The notes beneath the pieces are model-generated. The model saw only the letters and a list, made by a program, of their open reading frames with translations. It was not told where the DNA came from and ran no database searches. Positions 34,891 to 44,038 of a DNA stretch of 64,000 nucleotides are shown in pieces (within the stretch, counting starts at the first letter, position 1; each line of letters starts with the position of its first letter). The stretch comes from FEN-1088 sp031407985. Its GTDB lineage: Bacteria > Myxococcota_A > Polyangia > Fen-1088. Location: positions 1 to 64,000 of the forward strand of contig JANOJB010000060.1 of assembly GCA_031407985.1 (NCBI GenBank). Reading direction: 5' to 3'. The position numbers and the translations under genes were made by a program.

Positions 34891-36354
34891 GTGCGATTCG
34901 AATCGCGCGTTTGGTCGACCGCTTCGTCGGCCGTCGGGATTTTCGGCATGCTGTCGATAGGCGGAGTCACTTTGTCCTGCGTGGGCTCGCGCGGCGGCGC
35001 GGGGGGCGGCGTGCCCGCCAAGCGGTCCGCAGGATCCGCCATTGGCGGCGCGGTCGCGGTCTCTTCCGTCGCGCTGGGAGCCCTCACCGTTCGCAAATGG
35101 CGGCTCGACAACGGTCTGGAGATCATTACGATTCCAGATGCAGGCGCCCGCGCGGTCAGTTACGTCACGGCTTTCCGGGTCGGCTCGCGCGATGAAAATG
35201 CCGCTGCAGGTGAAACCGGACTGGCTCACCTGTTCGAGCATCTGATGTTCACGGGAACGCGACTGGCGGACGGCGGCGGTGATTTCGATCAGCAGATCGA
35301 GGAAGCCGGCGGGTCGAGCAACGCGATGACCTCCCAGGATTTCACGTCCTACATCGACGAGGTTCCTCCCGAGGCACTGGATCGAACCATTCGCCTTGAA
35401 GCCGATCGCATGGTCAACCTGAACCTGGAACCGAAGCAGGTCTCCAACGAACGCGACGTGGTGATTCAGGAACGCCTCGGTACCGTGGAAGACAGCGTCG
35501 ACGGCCTGCTGGACGAGATGCTGTGGCGGCAGTCGTTCCGGGCGCACCCGTATCGTTGGCCCGTCATCGGCCGCATGGAGGACATCAAGGCGGTCACAAG
35601 AGACAAGGCCCTAGCGTTCTACCGGCGCCACTACGCGCCCAACCGTGCGGTCGTGGTCGTGGCTGGGCGTTTTGACGAAAACACGGTGTTGGCATCGATT
35701 CGAGCAGCCTACGGGTCCCTGCCCCCGGGCAGCGGGACACCAGCCGCGGTGATTCCTCCCGAACGGGCGCCCGCGGCCGAAATCCGCGCGGACATCGAAC
35801 GGCCCATCTCGGCCGATCGCCTGTTGATCGGCTTTCCCGCGCCGGCGCTCGGCGACGGGGATCGCGCCGCCTACGACGTGGTCGGTGAATTGCTGGCGGG
35901 GGGACCGTCGTCGCGACTGTACCGATTGCTGGTTGTCGAACGCGAGATCGCTTCGTCAATCACGTCGGACATCGCACCCACGCGCGATCCCAGTCTGGGG
36001 ATGTTCTGGGTGCAAATGACCCAGGGACACGCGGCGCGCGAGGCGGAAGACACCATTTTGCGCGAGATCAAACATTTGGTCACCCAACCAATCGCTGCCG
36101 CCGAATTGGCCGCGGCCCAGAACCGCCTGGAGACCCAGTTCTGGCTGGAACTGGGATCAAGTCGCGGTCGGGCCGAGTCGTTCGCTGAATTCGACGTGAC
36201 GACCGGCGACTTCCGCAATCTGGTCGCACGAGGCGCGGGCTACGCGCGGGTGACCGTCGACGACGTCGTCCGGGTTGCACGTACCTACCTGGACAGTGGC
36301 GCGCGATCGGTCGTGGTCGCGCGCCCCAAAGAACAACCCAAAGGGCAGCCTTAG
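34891..36354 (+). CDS. M16 metalloprotease, catalytic subunit
   Basis: The 487-residue protein has a signal sequence (lipobox-like TLSC) and the inverted zinc motif HLFEH (H-x-x-E-H) in an M16A peptidase domain. The downstream Glu ligand is in the VSNERDVVIQE region. A second half-domain with the usual fold follows. Such proteases degrade peptides in the periplasm or act with an inactive partner. The stop overlaps the start of the second M16 gene by one base (TAGTG). Confidence 0.88.
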   Translation: MRFESRVWSTASSAVGIFGMLSIGGVTLSCVGSRGGAGGGVPAKRSAGSAIGGAVAVSSVALGALTVRKWRLDNGLEIITIPDAGARAVSYVTAFRVGSRDENAAAGETGLAHLFEHLMFTGTRLADGGGDFDQQIEEAGGSSNAMTSQDFTSYIDEVPPEALDRTIRLEADRMVNLNLEPKQVSNERDVVIQERLGTVEDSVDGLLDEMLWRQSFRAHPYRWPVIGRMEDIKAVTRDKALAFYRRHYAPNRAVVVVAGRFDENTVLASIRAAYGSLPPGSGTPAAVIPPERAPAAEIRADIERPISADRLLIGFPAPALGDGDRAAYDVVGELLAGGPSSRLYRLLVVEREIASSITSDIAPTRDPSLGMFWVQMTQGHAAREAEDTILREIKHLVTQPIAAAELAAAQNRLETQFWLELGSSRGRAESFAEFDVTTGDFRNLVARGAGYARVTVDDVVRVARTYLDSGARSVVVARPKEQPKGQP

Positions 36355-37817
36355 TGCCACGCGCATCGGCAATCGCTGTTGTTGCCGTCGCCGCCACCAT
36401 CGTTTTGACCATGCCCCGAAGCGCCAAAGGTCAATCGGCCACCGGACCGAAATCCAGCCTGGGCCCCGGTGCCGTGTCCCAGGCACCGGCGGGGACCACC
36501 GTCGTGCGGCGCTCCGGACCTTCTGGATCGCTGATCCTGGTCGAACCGAACCACGCGCTCCCGTTGGTCCACGTGGTTGTGGCGCTGCGATCCGGATCGG
36601 CCTGGGATCCACGCAAGAAGGACGGCCTCTCGAACCTGATGGCGGAGGTTGCCCGTCGTGGCGCGGCGGGCAAGACGCGCGACCAACTGGACGCACGGCT
36701 CGACGGGCTGGGTGCCACGCTGGGCGTTCACACCGGCCCCGATTCTCTTCACCTTGAAGGTCATGTTCTTGGCCGATACCTGGGCGAATACCTGGCGATC
36801 GTCGCGGACGTGTTGCTGCGTCCCGATTTCGCCGCCGCCGAGATCGCCCGCACACGGCGCGAAACACTGGCCGACATCGACGAACTTCGGAACGACGACC
36901 AGTCACTTTGCCGTCGATTTTTCGTGCGCAATTTGTACGGCGACCATCCCTACGGTCATCCCGCAGAAGGAGATCGGGCCAGCCTGGAAAGGCTCAGGCG
37001 CGAAGACCTTCAGTCCTACCACCGACAACATGTTGTCGGACCGAACGTCATTTTCGCCGCCGCTGGCGCCGTGACCCCGGACGATTTCCATGGACGCATC
37101 CAGCAGTTGTTCAAGTCGCTACCCAAAACGGCGGCCCCCGGACCAAATCCCCTTGCCGTGCGCGAACCGTCGCCACCCAGCGGCTGGCGCATCCAGATCG
37201 TCGACAAACCGGACCGGCAGCAGGCGCAGATCCTGTTCGGACAGTTTGGCGTGCGCGCGACGGATCCCGACTATGTACCGCTGCTGGTGGCCGTCACCAG
37301 TTTCGGCGGCCACGGGATGAAGGCCACGCTGATGGACGAGGTTCGGTCAAAGCGCGGGTTGGCCTACGGGGCGTACATGACCCTGTCACAGCGTCGCGGC
37401 CGGGGATCACTGACGGGATGGGTCTTCACCGCCAACGACAAGGCGGTTCCCACGTTGAAGCTGGTTCTGAAACTTTTCGTCGGACTGATGGACAAGGGAA
37501 TCGACGACGTTCGGCTGGCGTTCGCGAAGGCATTCCTGGCAGGCTCGCAGGCCGCGGAGATGGACGACCCCGGCCAACGCCTGGACGCGCGCGTCGCGGC
37601 CGAGGTCGTCGGATTGCCCCCGGATTTTGTCGACAACCTTCCGGCCCGAATCAGGACCGTGACCGCCTTGGAGGTCAAGGCGGCGCTGGCTCGAAACCTT
37701 CACGCGCGTGATCTGGCCATCACCGTCGTTGCCACCGCCGCCACCCTGCGCCAGCGCTTGCTCGACGCCAAGGTCGATTCCGGGGCCATCGATGTCGTTC
37801 CGTACGAGAGTTATTGA
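36354..37817 (+). CDS. M16 metalloprotease-like protein, non-catalytic partner
   Basis: It is the same length and fold as the upstream gene (487 residues) and starts with a signal peptide ending near PRSAKGQ. Where the zinc motif should be it reads NLMAEVARR, with no H-x-x-E-H, so it cannot bind zinc. Pairs of active and inactive M16 subunits are known, for example mitochondrial processing peptidase and many bacterial PqqL/FusC-like pairs. It probably completes the substrate chamber. Confidence 0.83.
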   Translation: MPRASAIAVVAVAATIVLTMPRSAKGQSATGPKSSLGPGAVSQAPAGTTVVRRSGPSGSLILVEPNHALPLVHVVVALRSGSAWDPRKKDGLSNLMAEVARRGAAGKTRDQLDARLDGLGATLGVHTGPDSLHLEGHVLGRYLGEYLAIVADVLLRPDFAAAEIARTRRETLADIDELRNDDQSLCRRFFVRNLYGDHPYGHPAEGDRASLERLRREDLQSYHRQHVVGPNVIFAAAGAVTPDDFHGRIQQLFKSLPKTAAPGPNPLAVREPSPPSGWRIQIVDKPDRQQAQILFGQFGVRATDPDYVPLLVAVTSFGGHGMKATLMDEVRSKRGLAYGAYMTLSQRRGRGSLTGWVFTANDKAVPTLKLVLKLFVGLMDKGIDDVRLAFAKAFLAGSQAAEMDDPGQRLDARVAAEVVGLPPDFVDNLPARIRTVTALEVKAALARNLHARDLAITVVATAATLRQRLLDAKVDSGAIDVVPYESY

Positions 37818-37846
37818 ACGAATCCTGGTTCTGCTAAGAAGTCCGC

Positions 37847-38398
37847 GTGCACGACAAATCCAGCGCGCCGCGGCCGCATCGCATCTTGGGGCGGGGACGA
37901 TTCCTTGAACTGGTGGACGAGCAAGGGTGGGAATACGTCCGTCGCCACGCCTCTTCCGGCGTTGTGGTCATCGTGGCCACCACGGATCAACAGGAATTGG
38001 TGCTGGTCGAGCAGCCGCGCATTCCCGTGCGGCGACGCACCATCGAACTGCCGGCGGGACTGGTCGGAGATCTTCCGGACAGCGTCGCCGAATCGCTGGA
38101 GACAGCCGCCATCCGCGAACTGGAGGAGGAAACCGGGTTCGTGGCGACTGCCTGGCGGTTGCTGGCCGAGGGACCATCGTCTGTCGGCATCTCGACCGAG
38201 GTCGTAACATTCTTTCGCGCGACCGGCCTGGCTCGGGTCGGTCCCGGTGGGGGTGACGATACCGAGGACATCACCGTGCACGTGGTGCCTGTGGCCGGCG
38301 TAAGCGCCTTTCTCGCCGAGAAGGCAGCCGCCGGCGCCTTGGTCGATCCCAAGGTCTTCGCGGCCCTGTATTTTCTGACCACCGAGGGCGTGAAGTGA
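37847..38398 (+). CDS. NUDIX hydrolase (ADP-ribose pyrophosphatase-like)
   Basis: The 183-residue product has a NUDIX box in ETAAIRELEEETGF and the ADP-ribose-type ELPAGLVGD upstream of it. Such enzymes hydrolyse ADP-ribose or related nucleoside diphosphates to AMP plus a phosphosugar. GTG is the start. Its stop overlaps the start of the thioesterase gene by 4 bp (GTGA). Confidence 0.88.
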   Translation: MHDKSSAPRPHRILGRGRFLELVDEQGWEYVRRHASSGVVVIVATTDQQELVLVEQPRIPVRRRTIELPAGLVGDLPDSVAESLETAAIRELEEETGFVATAWRLLAEGPSSVGISTEVVTFFRATGLARVGPGGGDDTEDITVHVVPVAGVSAFLAEKAAAGALVDPKVFAALYFLTTEGVK

Positions 38399-38808
38399 GC
38401 GGTCCGAAAGTTCCACCCCCGACGCCATTCAACATGGTCGTGGACCAACCACAGGGCCCTCTGCCCTTCGTGCCCCGTGTCGACAAGGACCGGGGCGTCG
38501 TTTGGGAGTACTCCGTTGATCCCAATCACTACAATCCCTACGGGGTTCTTCATGGTGGCGTCACCATGGCGTTGCTGGATTCAGCGATGGGATACGCGGT
38601 CGCGGCCCACGTTCATCCGCAAGGGCGGTTCAACGCCGTCGCTCAGATGAGCATCACCTTCATCGCGCCGGTGAAGACCGGTGTTCTGCGCGCGCACGCC
38701 ACGGTCATCAAGCTGGGTAAACGCTTGGCCGTCGTCGAGGCCCGAGCGGAGGCCGGTGACGGAACCCTGGTGGCGACCGCGACCGCCACCCACGCGCTGT
38801 TGCCCTGA
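38395..38808 (+). CDS. PaaI-family hotdog thioesterase
   Basis: The 137-residue single hotdog domain has NPYGVLHGGVTMALLDSAMG, the PaaI signature around the catalytic region, and FIAPVKTGVLRAHATVIKLGK. These enzymes hydrolyse aryl- or acyl-CoA thioesters. The gene is coupled by 4 bp to the NUDIX gene. Confidence 0.87.
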   Translation: MSGPKVPPPTPFNMVVDQPQGPLPFVPRVDKDRGVVWEYSVDPNHYNPYGVLHGGVTMALLDSAMGYAVAAHVHPQGRFNAVAQMSITFIAPVKTGVLRAHATVIKLGKRLAVVEARAEAGDGTLVATATATHALLP

Positions 38809-38842
38809 CTTCGTCCCCCGGTCCGACACCCGTTGCAGCGGC

Positions 38843-39655
38843 TTACGAACGGCGCGGCGCCCGGTTCAAAACGCGCCGGCTGCGCGCTGGATCGTTGGTG
38901 ATGATCCCGTCGACTCCCATGGCGGCGAATCGACGCAGTTCGGCCGGGGCGTCCACAGTCCAAACGTTCACGCGATAGCCACGCCGGTGCCAGTCCCGCA
39001 CGGCGGCCTCCGTGCACAACACGTCCTCGGGATGCATCGAGAAAAGTTCCACCTTGGCCAGCAGGGGGCGGCGCGGCGCACGTGCCCCCGGCAGCACCAC
39101 GGCCCGCTCGATCAGCAAGCCCGCACGCACCCGCGGAGCCCGCATGGCCCAAGTCGCAACCGCGCGCGGATGAAACGACGACACCAACACCTGCTCCGCG
39201 ACCTTACGCCCCGCTCGATCGAGCACACCGGCCACGCGGTCGACCAAGGACCGCACGCCGGTCGGTTTGATGCCCGATGCCTTCAACTCGACGTTGACCA
39301 ACAACTTCCGCGCGCACAGCTCAAGTACTTCTTCAAGGGTTGGAATCGTCGCGCCCGATGTCAGTCGGATCGAGCGTATCGATTTCAGCGAGAGATCCGC
39401 GATGCGGTCAGGACGGCCCCCCAAACGTTGAAGATCGTCATCGTGAAAGACCACGACCTCGCCCGTTGCGCAAAGCAAAACATCCAACTCCACGCCGTCC
39501 GCCCCGTCCTTGACAGCCCTTGCGAAAGCCGCGAGAGAATTCTCCGGCTGAACCGCGCTGGCACCCCGGTGCGCGATCAGCAGCGGCGACCGACCCCGCC
39601 CGCGGGCTCCCCCAGACCACGACGGAGGGTTCCTCAACGTCCCCGGTTTGCGCAT
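38843..39655 (-). CDS. Glycerophosphodiester phosphodiesterase
   Basis: GDPD enzymes cleave glycerophosphodiesters to glycerol-3-phosphate and an alcohol. Catalytic landmarks are IAHRGAS, GVELDV and VVFHDDDLQRLG, then IPTLEEVL and VNVELK. At 270 residues it is a typical single-domain, cytoplasmic form with no signal peptide. It is divergent from the TPR lipoprotein gene, 116 bp away. Confidence 0.92.
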   Translation of the reverse strand: MRKPGTLRNPPSWSGGARGRGRSPLLIAHRGASAVQPENSLAAFARAVKDGADGVELDVLLCATGEVVVFHDDDLQRLGGRPDRIADLSLKSIRSIRLTSGATIPTLEEVLELCARKLLVNVELKASGIKPTGVRSLVDRVAGVLDRAGRKVAEQVLVSSFHPRAVATWAMRAPRVRAGLLIERAVVLPGARAPRRPLLAKVELFSMHPEDVLCTEAAVRDWHRRGYRVNVWTVDAPAELRRFAAMGVDGIITNDPARSRRVLNRAPRRS

Positions 39656-39758
39656 TCCGACCGTGCGAAACTACCACGACCTCCCGCTGTCGCGTCGACC
39701 GCGCCACCTTTCTCCCGATCCACACTGAATATTCGGAGCCACGGAACCGGCGGCGAAC

Positions 39759-39764
39759 TACACT
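39759..39764 (+). promoter_or_regulatory. Candidate -10 element (TACACT) of the TPR lipoprotein gene
   Basis: TACACT ends exactly 7 bases before ATG 39772. The same distance occurs at 7105-7110 and 25213-25218. No Shine-Dalgarno intervenes and no clear -35 is seen. Confidence 0.4.
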
Positions 39765-39771
39765 CGTGGGC

Positions 39772-42189
39772 ATGTCAAAGTGGTTTGGCGCGCCCTGCCG
39801 GACTCGGGTTCCGGTTGCGTTGTTGTCCGTCGCTCTGCTGGCTGGCGCGACGGCGTCCTGCGCCCACCGGCCCGTGGCGGCGCCCGATGGTCCGGGCCGG
39901 CGTTTCCAGGTCGCCGCCGCTGCCGTCACGACCGTGCAATTCGAGGACGAATTGGTCGAGGCCCGGCTGGTTCTCCAGGCATTGCCCGCTGAATCCGCCG
40001 AGCGGGGCCCGCTGCGCGCGAAGCTCGTCCGGTACCTGTTGCAACCCCTGGCGGGGCTGGATCCCCAGAAGCTGCGCGGCGAGGCGCGGGATCTCGGCAG
40101 CACAGATGTCTTCGACCGCATCTTCGAATCCCTCCGTGATGCTTCGAACCTGTACGAGCCCGGCGAATTGTGGGCCAATCCGACGGCCATCGCCGCCGCG
40201 GAGCGGGATCTGCTGGGACGCGCGGCGCGCCTGGTGCTGGCGTTGTTTTCCCCTCGCGGAGCCGAAGCACAGTCCGCGCTGGCCTTGGCCGTACTGGTCA
40301 CCGTCGAACCGAACGCACCGGAATGGACCGAACGTTTCGATCGATTGTTGACTTGGACCGACGAGGCCGGGTTCTCCGCCGAAGGGGGCGGCCCCCGCCG
40401 CGGTCTCACGGCGGTCGATCTGCTTCAATCGGTCCTGGGCGACTGGCCCGCGCCCGCAGTGGCCGACCGCCTAAGCAGACTGTATGTCGATCGACAGCGG
40501 AACTTCTCGTCGATTCTCAAGAAGCCCCTGCCGGGCGGCGAGGAGGCCCGGAGGGCACTGGGCGATCTGCTGCTGGCGCAAGGGGATGAAATGCAGCGGA
40601 CGGTTCCCAACGTCGCCGCCACCTACCTGCGGTGCGCCCGCCTTGATCGGGCCGCGGCCGCAACCGCGCCGCTCGGCGACAAGCCCGGGGACGACCCCGA
40701 AATGCGGGCGCTGATCTCCTCGGCCGCCGCTCCCAACGCCGGTCCCGAGGCTACCCTCAAACTGGCCCGGCGTTTCCTCCCCCGTGTCGCGCTGCTGGGA
40801 GGGACCGCGACCGATAACCCTGATTTGGTCGTTGCCTTTCGGGTCCTCCAGGTTGGGCTTCTCCGCACACCCAACCACGCCGAGATGTTGCTGCTGTCGG
40901 CCGAGATCGCGAAGCTGATCTCCGCCCCCTTCCTGGCTATCAGGCAACTCGAAGAAGCGGAACAGCTCCTGCAGCGCAACCCCCATGCCGCCGGCGGCGA
41001 TCAACTGGCACGTATCTCGGCCGAGCTGCTCGATCTCCATTTTCTGCGCTTGCGGCTGGTGCTGGATCCGGAACGCGCAAACCCGCCGCCGTCCGAAGAA
41101 GTCGAGCGGGTACGCCAGCGTTCATCCGACACGCGACGCCGCTTCCAGGGCACCGAGATCAACGTCAAGGATGCGCAAATCGACTTCGAATTGGCGCGCA
41201 GCTACGTCAACTCCGGCATGATTGACCGCGCCCTCCCCCTGTTTTTGCGCGCCCAGGGTGAGGATCCGAAATCCAATCCTGAAATCACCGCCGAGTTCGC
41301 GAACCTGATGTTGAAGCGGGGCAACCCGCAAGAGGCCAGCAAGATTCTGCGTGACGGCCTTACCGCCTTGCGCACCGCCCCGCAGGCCAGCGCCACCATC
41401 GGCAGCGTCGAGGGGCAGTCGCGGCTCGAAAGACTGCTAGGAGATGCCCTCGATATCGGCGGCGACCGCTCGGGAGCCGAAAAGGCCTGGCGCAGCGCCG
41501 TCGCGGGGTGGGAACGCCTGATGATCGAACATCTGCACCGCAAGAACTACTCCCGCTCGGCCGAGGCGACATTCGAAATCGGGCGCGTGTTGTATCTGCT
41601 CGGTCGGCACGCCGACGGTATCCAGAAATTCGAGGAAGCGATCGAGCAAGACAACGATCGCGATCAGTCGTACATCGACTCCATCGCGTTTCTGGTGCAA
41701 AACGGCGAGGTCGACGCGGCGCTGGGCATCTACCGTCGGGCGTTGTCGCGTCCGGATCGTAGCGTGTCCGAGTACGTCAAGGTCTACGCATCGCTGTGGA
41801 TCGTGGACTTGACCCGTCGAACGCAGAAGGTGGCCGATCCCACCGCCGAAGCGTTTCTTCGCACCCTCGCCCAGCGCCATCCCGAGATTCGTCCTCAGCG
41901 CGGCGCCGCCTGGTACAGGCAGCTGGCGGCCTTCTCGGTAGGACGGATCGACTACGGGCATCTGGTGGCGGTTGCCAACACGACCGGCAAACGCGCCGAG
42001 GTGTTTTTCTACCGCGCGATGCAGCTCCTAGCGGATGGCAAAGCCGATGAGGCGCACGAGCTGTGGCGCAAGGTTCTGGAAACGCACATGGTCTCGTTCT
42101 TCGAGTTCGAGATGGCCTCCCGCTACCTGAGAACCGGCGCCCCCATGGTCCCTCCGTCCCCGGCCCTCCCCAGTACCGAAACGATTTGA
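39772..42189 (+). CDS. Large TPR-type lipoprotein
   Basis: The start is ATG 39772, giving a signal peptide with lipobox ATASC; the open frame upstream is antisense to the GDPD gene. The remaining 780 residues are nearly all helical, with tetratricopeptide-like units (ARSYVNSGMIDRALPLFLRAQ, RVLYLLGRHADGIQKFEEAI, LVQNGEVDAALGIYRRAL) clustering in the second half. It is probably a periplasmic or outer-membrane scaffold; no enzyme motif is seen. The tRNA-Cys gene lies 47 bp downstream. Confidence 0.8.
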   Translation: MSKWFGAPCRTRVPVALLSVALLAGATASCAHRPVAAPDGPGRRFQVAAAAVTTVQFEDELVEARLVLQALPAESAERGPLRAKLVRYLLQPLAGLDPQKLRGEARDLGSTDVFDRIFESLRDASNLYEPGELWANPTAIAAAERDLLGRAARLVLALFSPRGAEAQSALALAVLVTVEPNAPEWTERFDRLLTWTDEAGFSAEGGGPRRGLTAVDLLQSVLGDWPAPAVADRLSRLYVDRQRNFSSILKKPLPGGEEARRALGDLLLAQGDEMQRTVPNVAATYLRCARLDRAAAATAPLGDKPGDDPEMRALISSAAAPNAGPEATLKLARRFLPRVALLGGTATDNPDLVVAFRVLQVGLLRTPNHAEMLLLSAEIAKLISAPFLAIRQLEEAEQLLQRNPHAAGGDQLARISAELLDLHFLRLRLVLDPERANPPPSEEVERVRQRSSDTRRRFQGTEINVKDAQIDFELARSYVNSGMIDRALPLFLRAQGEDPKSNPEITAEFANLMLKRGNPQEASKILRDGLTALRTAPQASATIGSVEGQSRLERLLGDALDIGGDRSGAEKAWRSAVAGWERLMIEHLHRKNYSRSAEATFEIGRVLYLLGRHADGIQKFEEAIEQDNDRDQSYIDSIAFLVQNGEVDAALGIYRRALSRPDRSVSEYVKVYASLWIVDLTRRTQKVADPTAEAFLRTLAQRHPEIRPQRGAAWYRQLAAFSVGRIDYGHLVAVANTTGKRAEVFFYRAMQLLADGKADEAHELWRKVLETHMVSFFEFEMASRYLRTGAPMVPPSPALPSTETI

Positions 42190-42207
42190 ACCTGACCGCT
42201 GTCGTTG

Positions 42208-42224
42208 CCCGTGTTAAACACGGG
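42208..42224. terminator. Perfect inverted repeat (CCCGTGTT-A-AACACGGG), possible terminator
   Basis: Eight-base arms with a single central A form a palindrome 18 bases after the TPR gene and 12 bases before the tRNA. There is no T-run, so it may instead act as a DNA-level operator or Rho-independent pause. Confidence 0.35.
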
Positions 42225-42236
42225 CCCGTAACGAAC

Positions 42237-42308
42237 GGTGCCGTGGCCAAGTGGTAAGGCGAGGGTCTGCAAAACCCTTATTCCCCGGTTCAAATCCGGG
42301 CGGCACCT
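42237..42308 (+). tRNA. tRNA-Cys(GCA)
   Basis: A complete cloverleaf: acceptor stem GGTGCCG/CGGCACC (7 bp), D-stem GCC/GGC, anticodon stem AGGGT/ACCCT with loop CTGCAAA (anticodon GCA), and T-arm CCCGG-TTCAAAT-CCGGG. The discriminator base is T at 42308, as required for cysteine tRNA. CC follows but the next base is G, so the 3' CCA is not fully encoded. Confidence 0.95.
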
Positions 42309-42313
42309 CCGAA

Positions 42314-42346
42314 GCACCGGGCGGTCTATTGGACCCGCCCGTGTGC
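42314..42346. terminator. GC-rich stem-loop after tRNA-Cys
   Basis: GCACCGGGCGGTC and GACCCGCCCG..TGC pair around a TATTG loop with a small bulge. It lies a few bases after the tRNA, so it could end or process that transcript; no T-tract follows. Confidence 0.4.
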
Positions 42347-42446
42347 CCCCCCTCCGGCGCTCCGAAACCACGAAAACATCGGGTTGAGGTTCAGCCCGCG
42401 ACGGTGCGCCGCCCCTGACCGGGGAACGCGAATCTGCCGGCGCCAC

Positions 42447-43820
42447 CTAACCGGGGACCCGGAGCTGCCAACGGGCAACCAGCCTCGTCGGATCCCCGTC
42501 GCACGCGTAAAAATCGTCCAGCATGTCGTCCGCGGGAGCGCGCCCGCTGGTAGCACGTTCTTCGAGCGGTTCCAGGAGCGGCAAGTCATTGGGACCGCCG
42601 GGCAGGCGGGACAAACCATCGCCGGCGATCCTACAAAGTTCAAGCGCCAGCTCCCGGACGGATCTACCCACAAACCGCGCGCCCATACCTTCCTTGGGCA
42701 CCGCTCGGCGCAGGACCTCGCGCTCGTCCATGCTCGCGTCCCGCACCAAGTTCCATGCCGCGCGCCGGGCTTCCCTGTCGTCAAGCAGGCCTCGCCACAA
42801 CGCAGCCAACCCGGTTGCCATCGGCAGCGGGCCCGCGTCGGCACCACGCACCTCGATGTATTGCTTCAGCCGCACCTCGGGGAACAGCGTCGACAGATGG
42901 ATGGTCCAGTCCCGCATGGTCGCGCGCTCTGCGCCCCACCCATCGCGTAGAAATCGACGAAACGTCATCCCGCCCGCGGGATGATAGACGTCGGCGGGAC
43001 CATGGACGTCGGATCGAACCACGAAGAACATCGGGACATCCAGGGCCCACTCGACGTAGTGGCGAAAACCAAAATCGTCACGAAAAACGAATGGCAGCAA
43101 TCCACAGCGATCCTCGTCCGTGTCCAACCAGGTCGCGGCCCGAAAACTTCTGTAACCATTCGGTCGCCCTTCACTGATTGACGACGCCGCGAACAACGCG
43201 GTCACGATCGATGTCACGCCAAAAGCGGTCCGCAACTTCTCGGCGGCGGTGGGCTGGTCGTCGTAGTCGAGGTTCGCTTGCACGGTCGCCGTTCGCTTCA
43301 TCATGTGATGACCCAGACGACCGCGTGGCGGTAGAAAATCACGCATCATCCTGTAGCGACGCTTCGGCAGCCAGGGCAAGGAATCGATCCCGCTGAACGG
43401 TTCTAGTCCCACGCCCAGAAATCTGATTCCCAGGGCGCCCCCGACATCCTCCATCTCCCGAACGTGATGAAGCAGGTTCGCCCGACATTCCAAGGCGTTG
43501 ACCAGTGCGGTCCCAGCGTGCTCTACCTGCCCACCTGGCTCGACGGTTATCTTTTCCTCTTGCCGCTCCAAAGCCAAGAGATGCCCGTCCTCTCGAATAC
43601 CCTGGTAACCCCCGGCCTCAAGGCGACGGAGCAACTCCTCAATACCCGCCGGCCCGTCGAACGCAACGGGGCCCCCATTATCGCGAACGGCGATCTTCTC
43701 TTGCTCCACGCCGACCCGCCAGGCAGTCGCCGGCTTACCCGCCGCCTCGAAATAATCAACCAGGTCCTCCACGGACCCCACCGGCACCGGTTGGTCTTCG
43801 CTACTGACTGGGCCTGACAT
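42447..43820 (-). CDS. gshA: Glutamate-cysteine ligase, plant/alphaproteobacterial type
   Basis: This catalyses the first step of glutathione synthesis, joining L-glutamate and L-cysteine using ATP. Recognised are WRVGVEQEKIAV, the GREDGH-type loop GIREDGHLLALE, LGVGLEPF, HHMMKRTATVQANLDY and the later YIEVRGAD. The start is ATG 43820 (MSGPVSS); upstream extension is open but unlike the family. At 457 residues it is normal for this class. It is convergent with tRNA-Cys, and a promoter candidate is upstream. Confidence 0.92.
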   Translation of the reverse strand: MSGPVSSEDQPVPVGSVEDLVDYFEAAGKPATAWRVGVEQEKIAVRDNGGPVAFDGPAGIEELLRRLEAGGYQGIREDGHLLALERQEEKITVEPGGQVEHAGTALVNALECRANLLHHVREMEDVGGALGIRFLGVGLEPFSGIDSLPWLPKRRYRMMRDFLPPRGRLGHHMMKRTATVQANLDYDDQPTAAEKLRTAFGVTSIVTALFAASSISEGRPNGYRSFRAATWLDTDEDRCGLLPFVFRDDFGFRHYVEWALDVPMFFVVRSDVHGPADVYHPAGGMTFRRFLRDGWGAERATMRDWTIHLSTLFPEVRLKQYIEVRGADAGPLPMATGLAALWRGLLDDREARRAAWNLVRDASMDEREVLRRAVPKEGMGARFVGRSVRELALELCRIAGDGLSRLPGGPNDLPLLEPLEERATSGRAPADDMLDDFYACDGDPTRLVARWQLRVPG

Positions 43821-43854
43821 ACATGTCCCCAACTCAGCATTTCCGGGGAACCGA

Positions 43855-43882
43855 AACCTAGCACCCCCCTCCCCTCCGTCAA
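43855..43882 (-). promoter_or_regulatory. Promoter candidate for gshA
   Basis: On the minus strand TTGACG (43882-43877), a 16-base spacer, then TGCTAGGTT with the -10 TAGGTT (43860-43855) preceded by an extended TG. The predicted start of transcription is near 43848, about 28 bases before the gene. Confidence 0.5.
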
Positions 43883-43964
43883 TCGCTCGATTGCCATCAA
43901 CAACCACATTGATGATTCCGCAAAACCTCCCACACTCACCGCTGGAAAGTGGAACCAGGTCCTC

Positions 43965-43993
43965 TTTGGCGGATGCCCCGCCCGGCGTATACT
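43965..43993 (+). promoter_or_regulatory. Promoter candidate for the pseudo-receiver/PATAN gene
   Basis: TTTGGC (43965-43970), 17-base spacer, TATACT (43988-43993), 45 bases before the ATG at 44039. The -35 is weak. Confidence 0.4.
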
Positions 43994-44038
43994 TCGGACC
44001 TTCGCTCGGTCCCCGACCCGGGCACCGACGGAAGCCAG

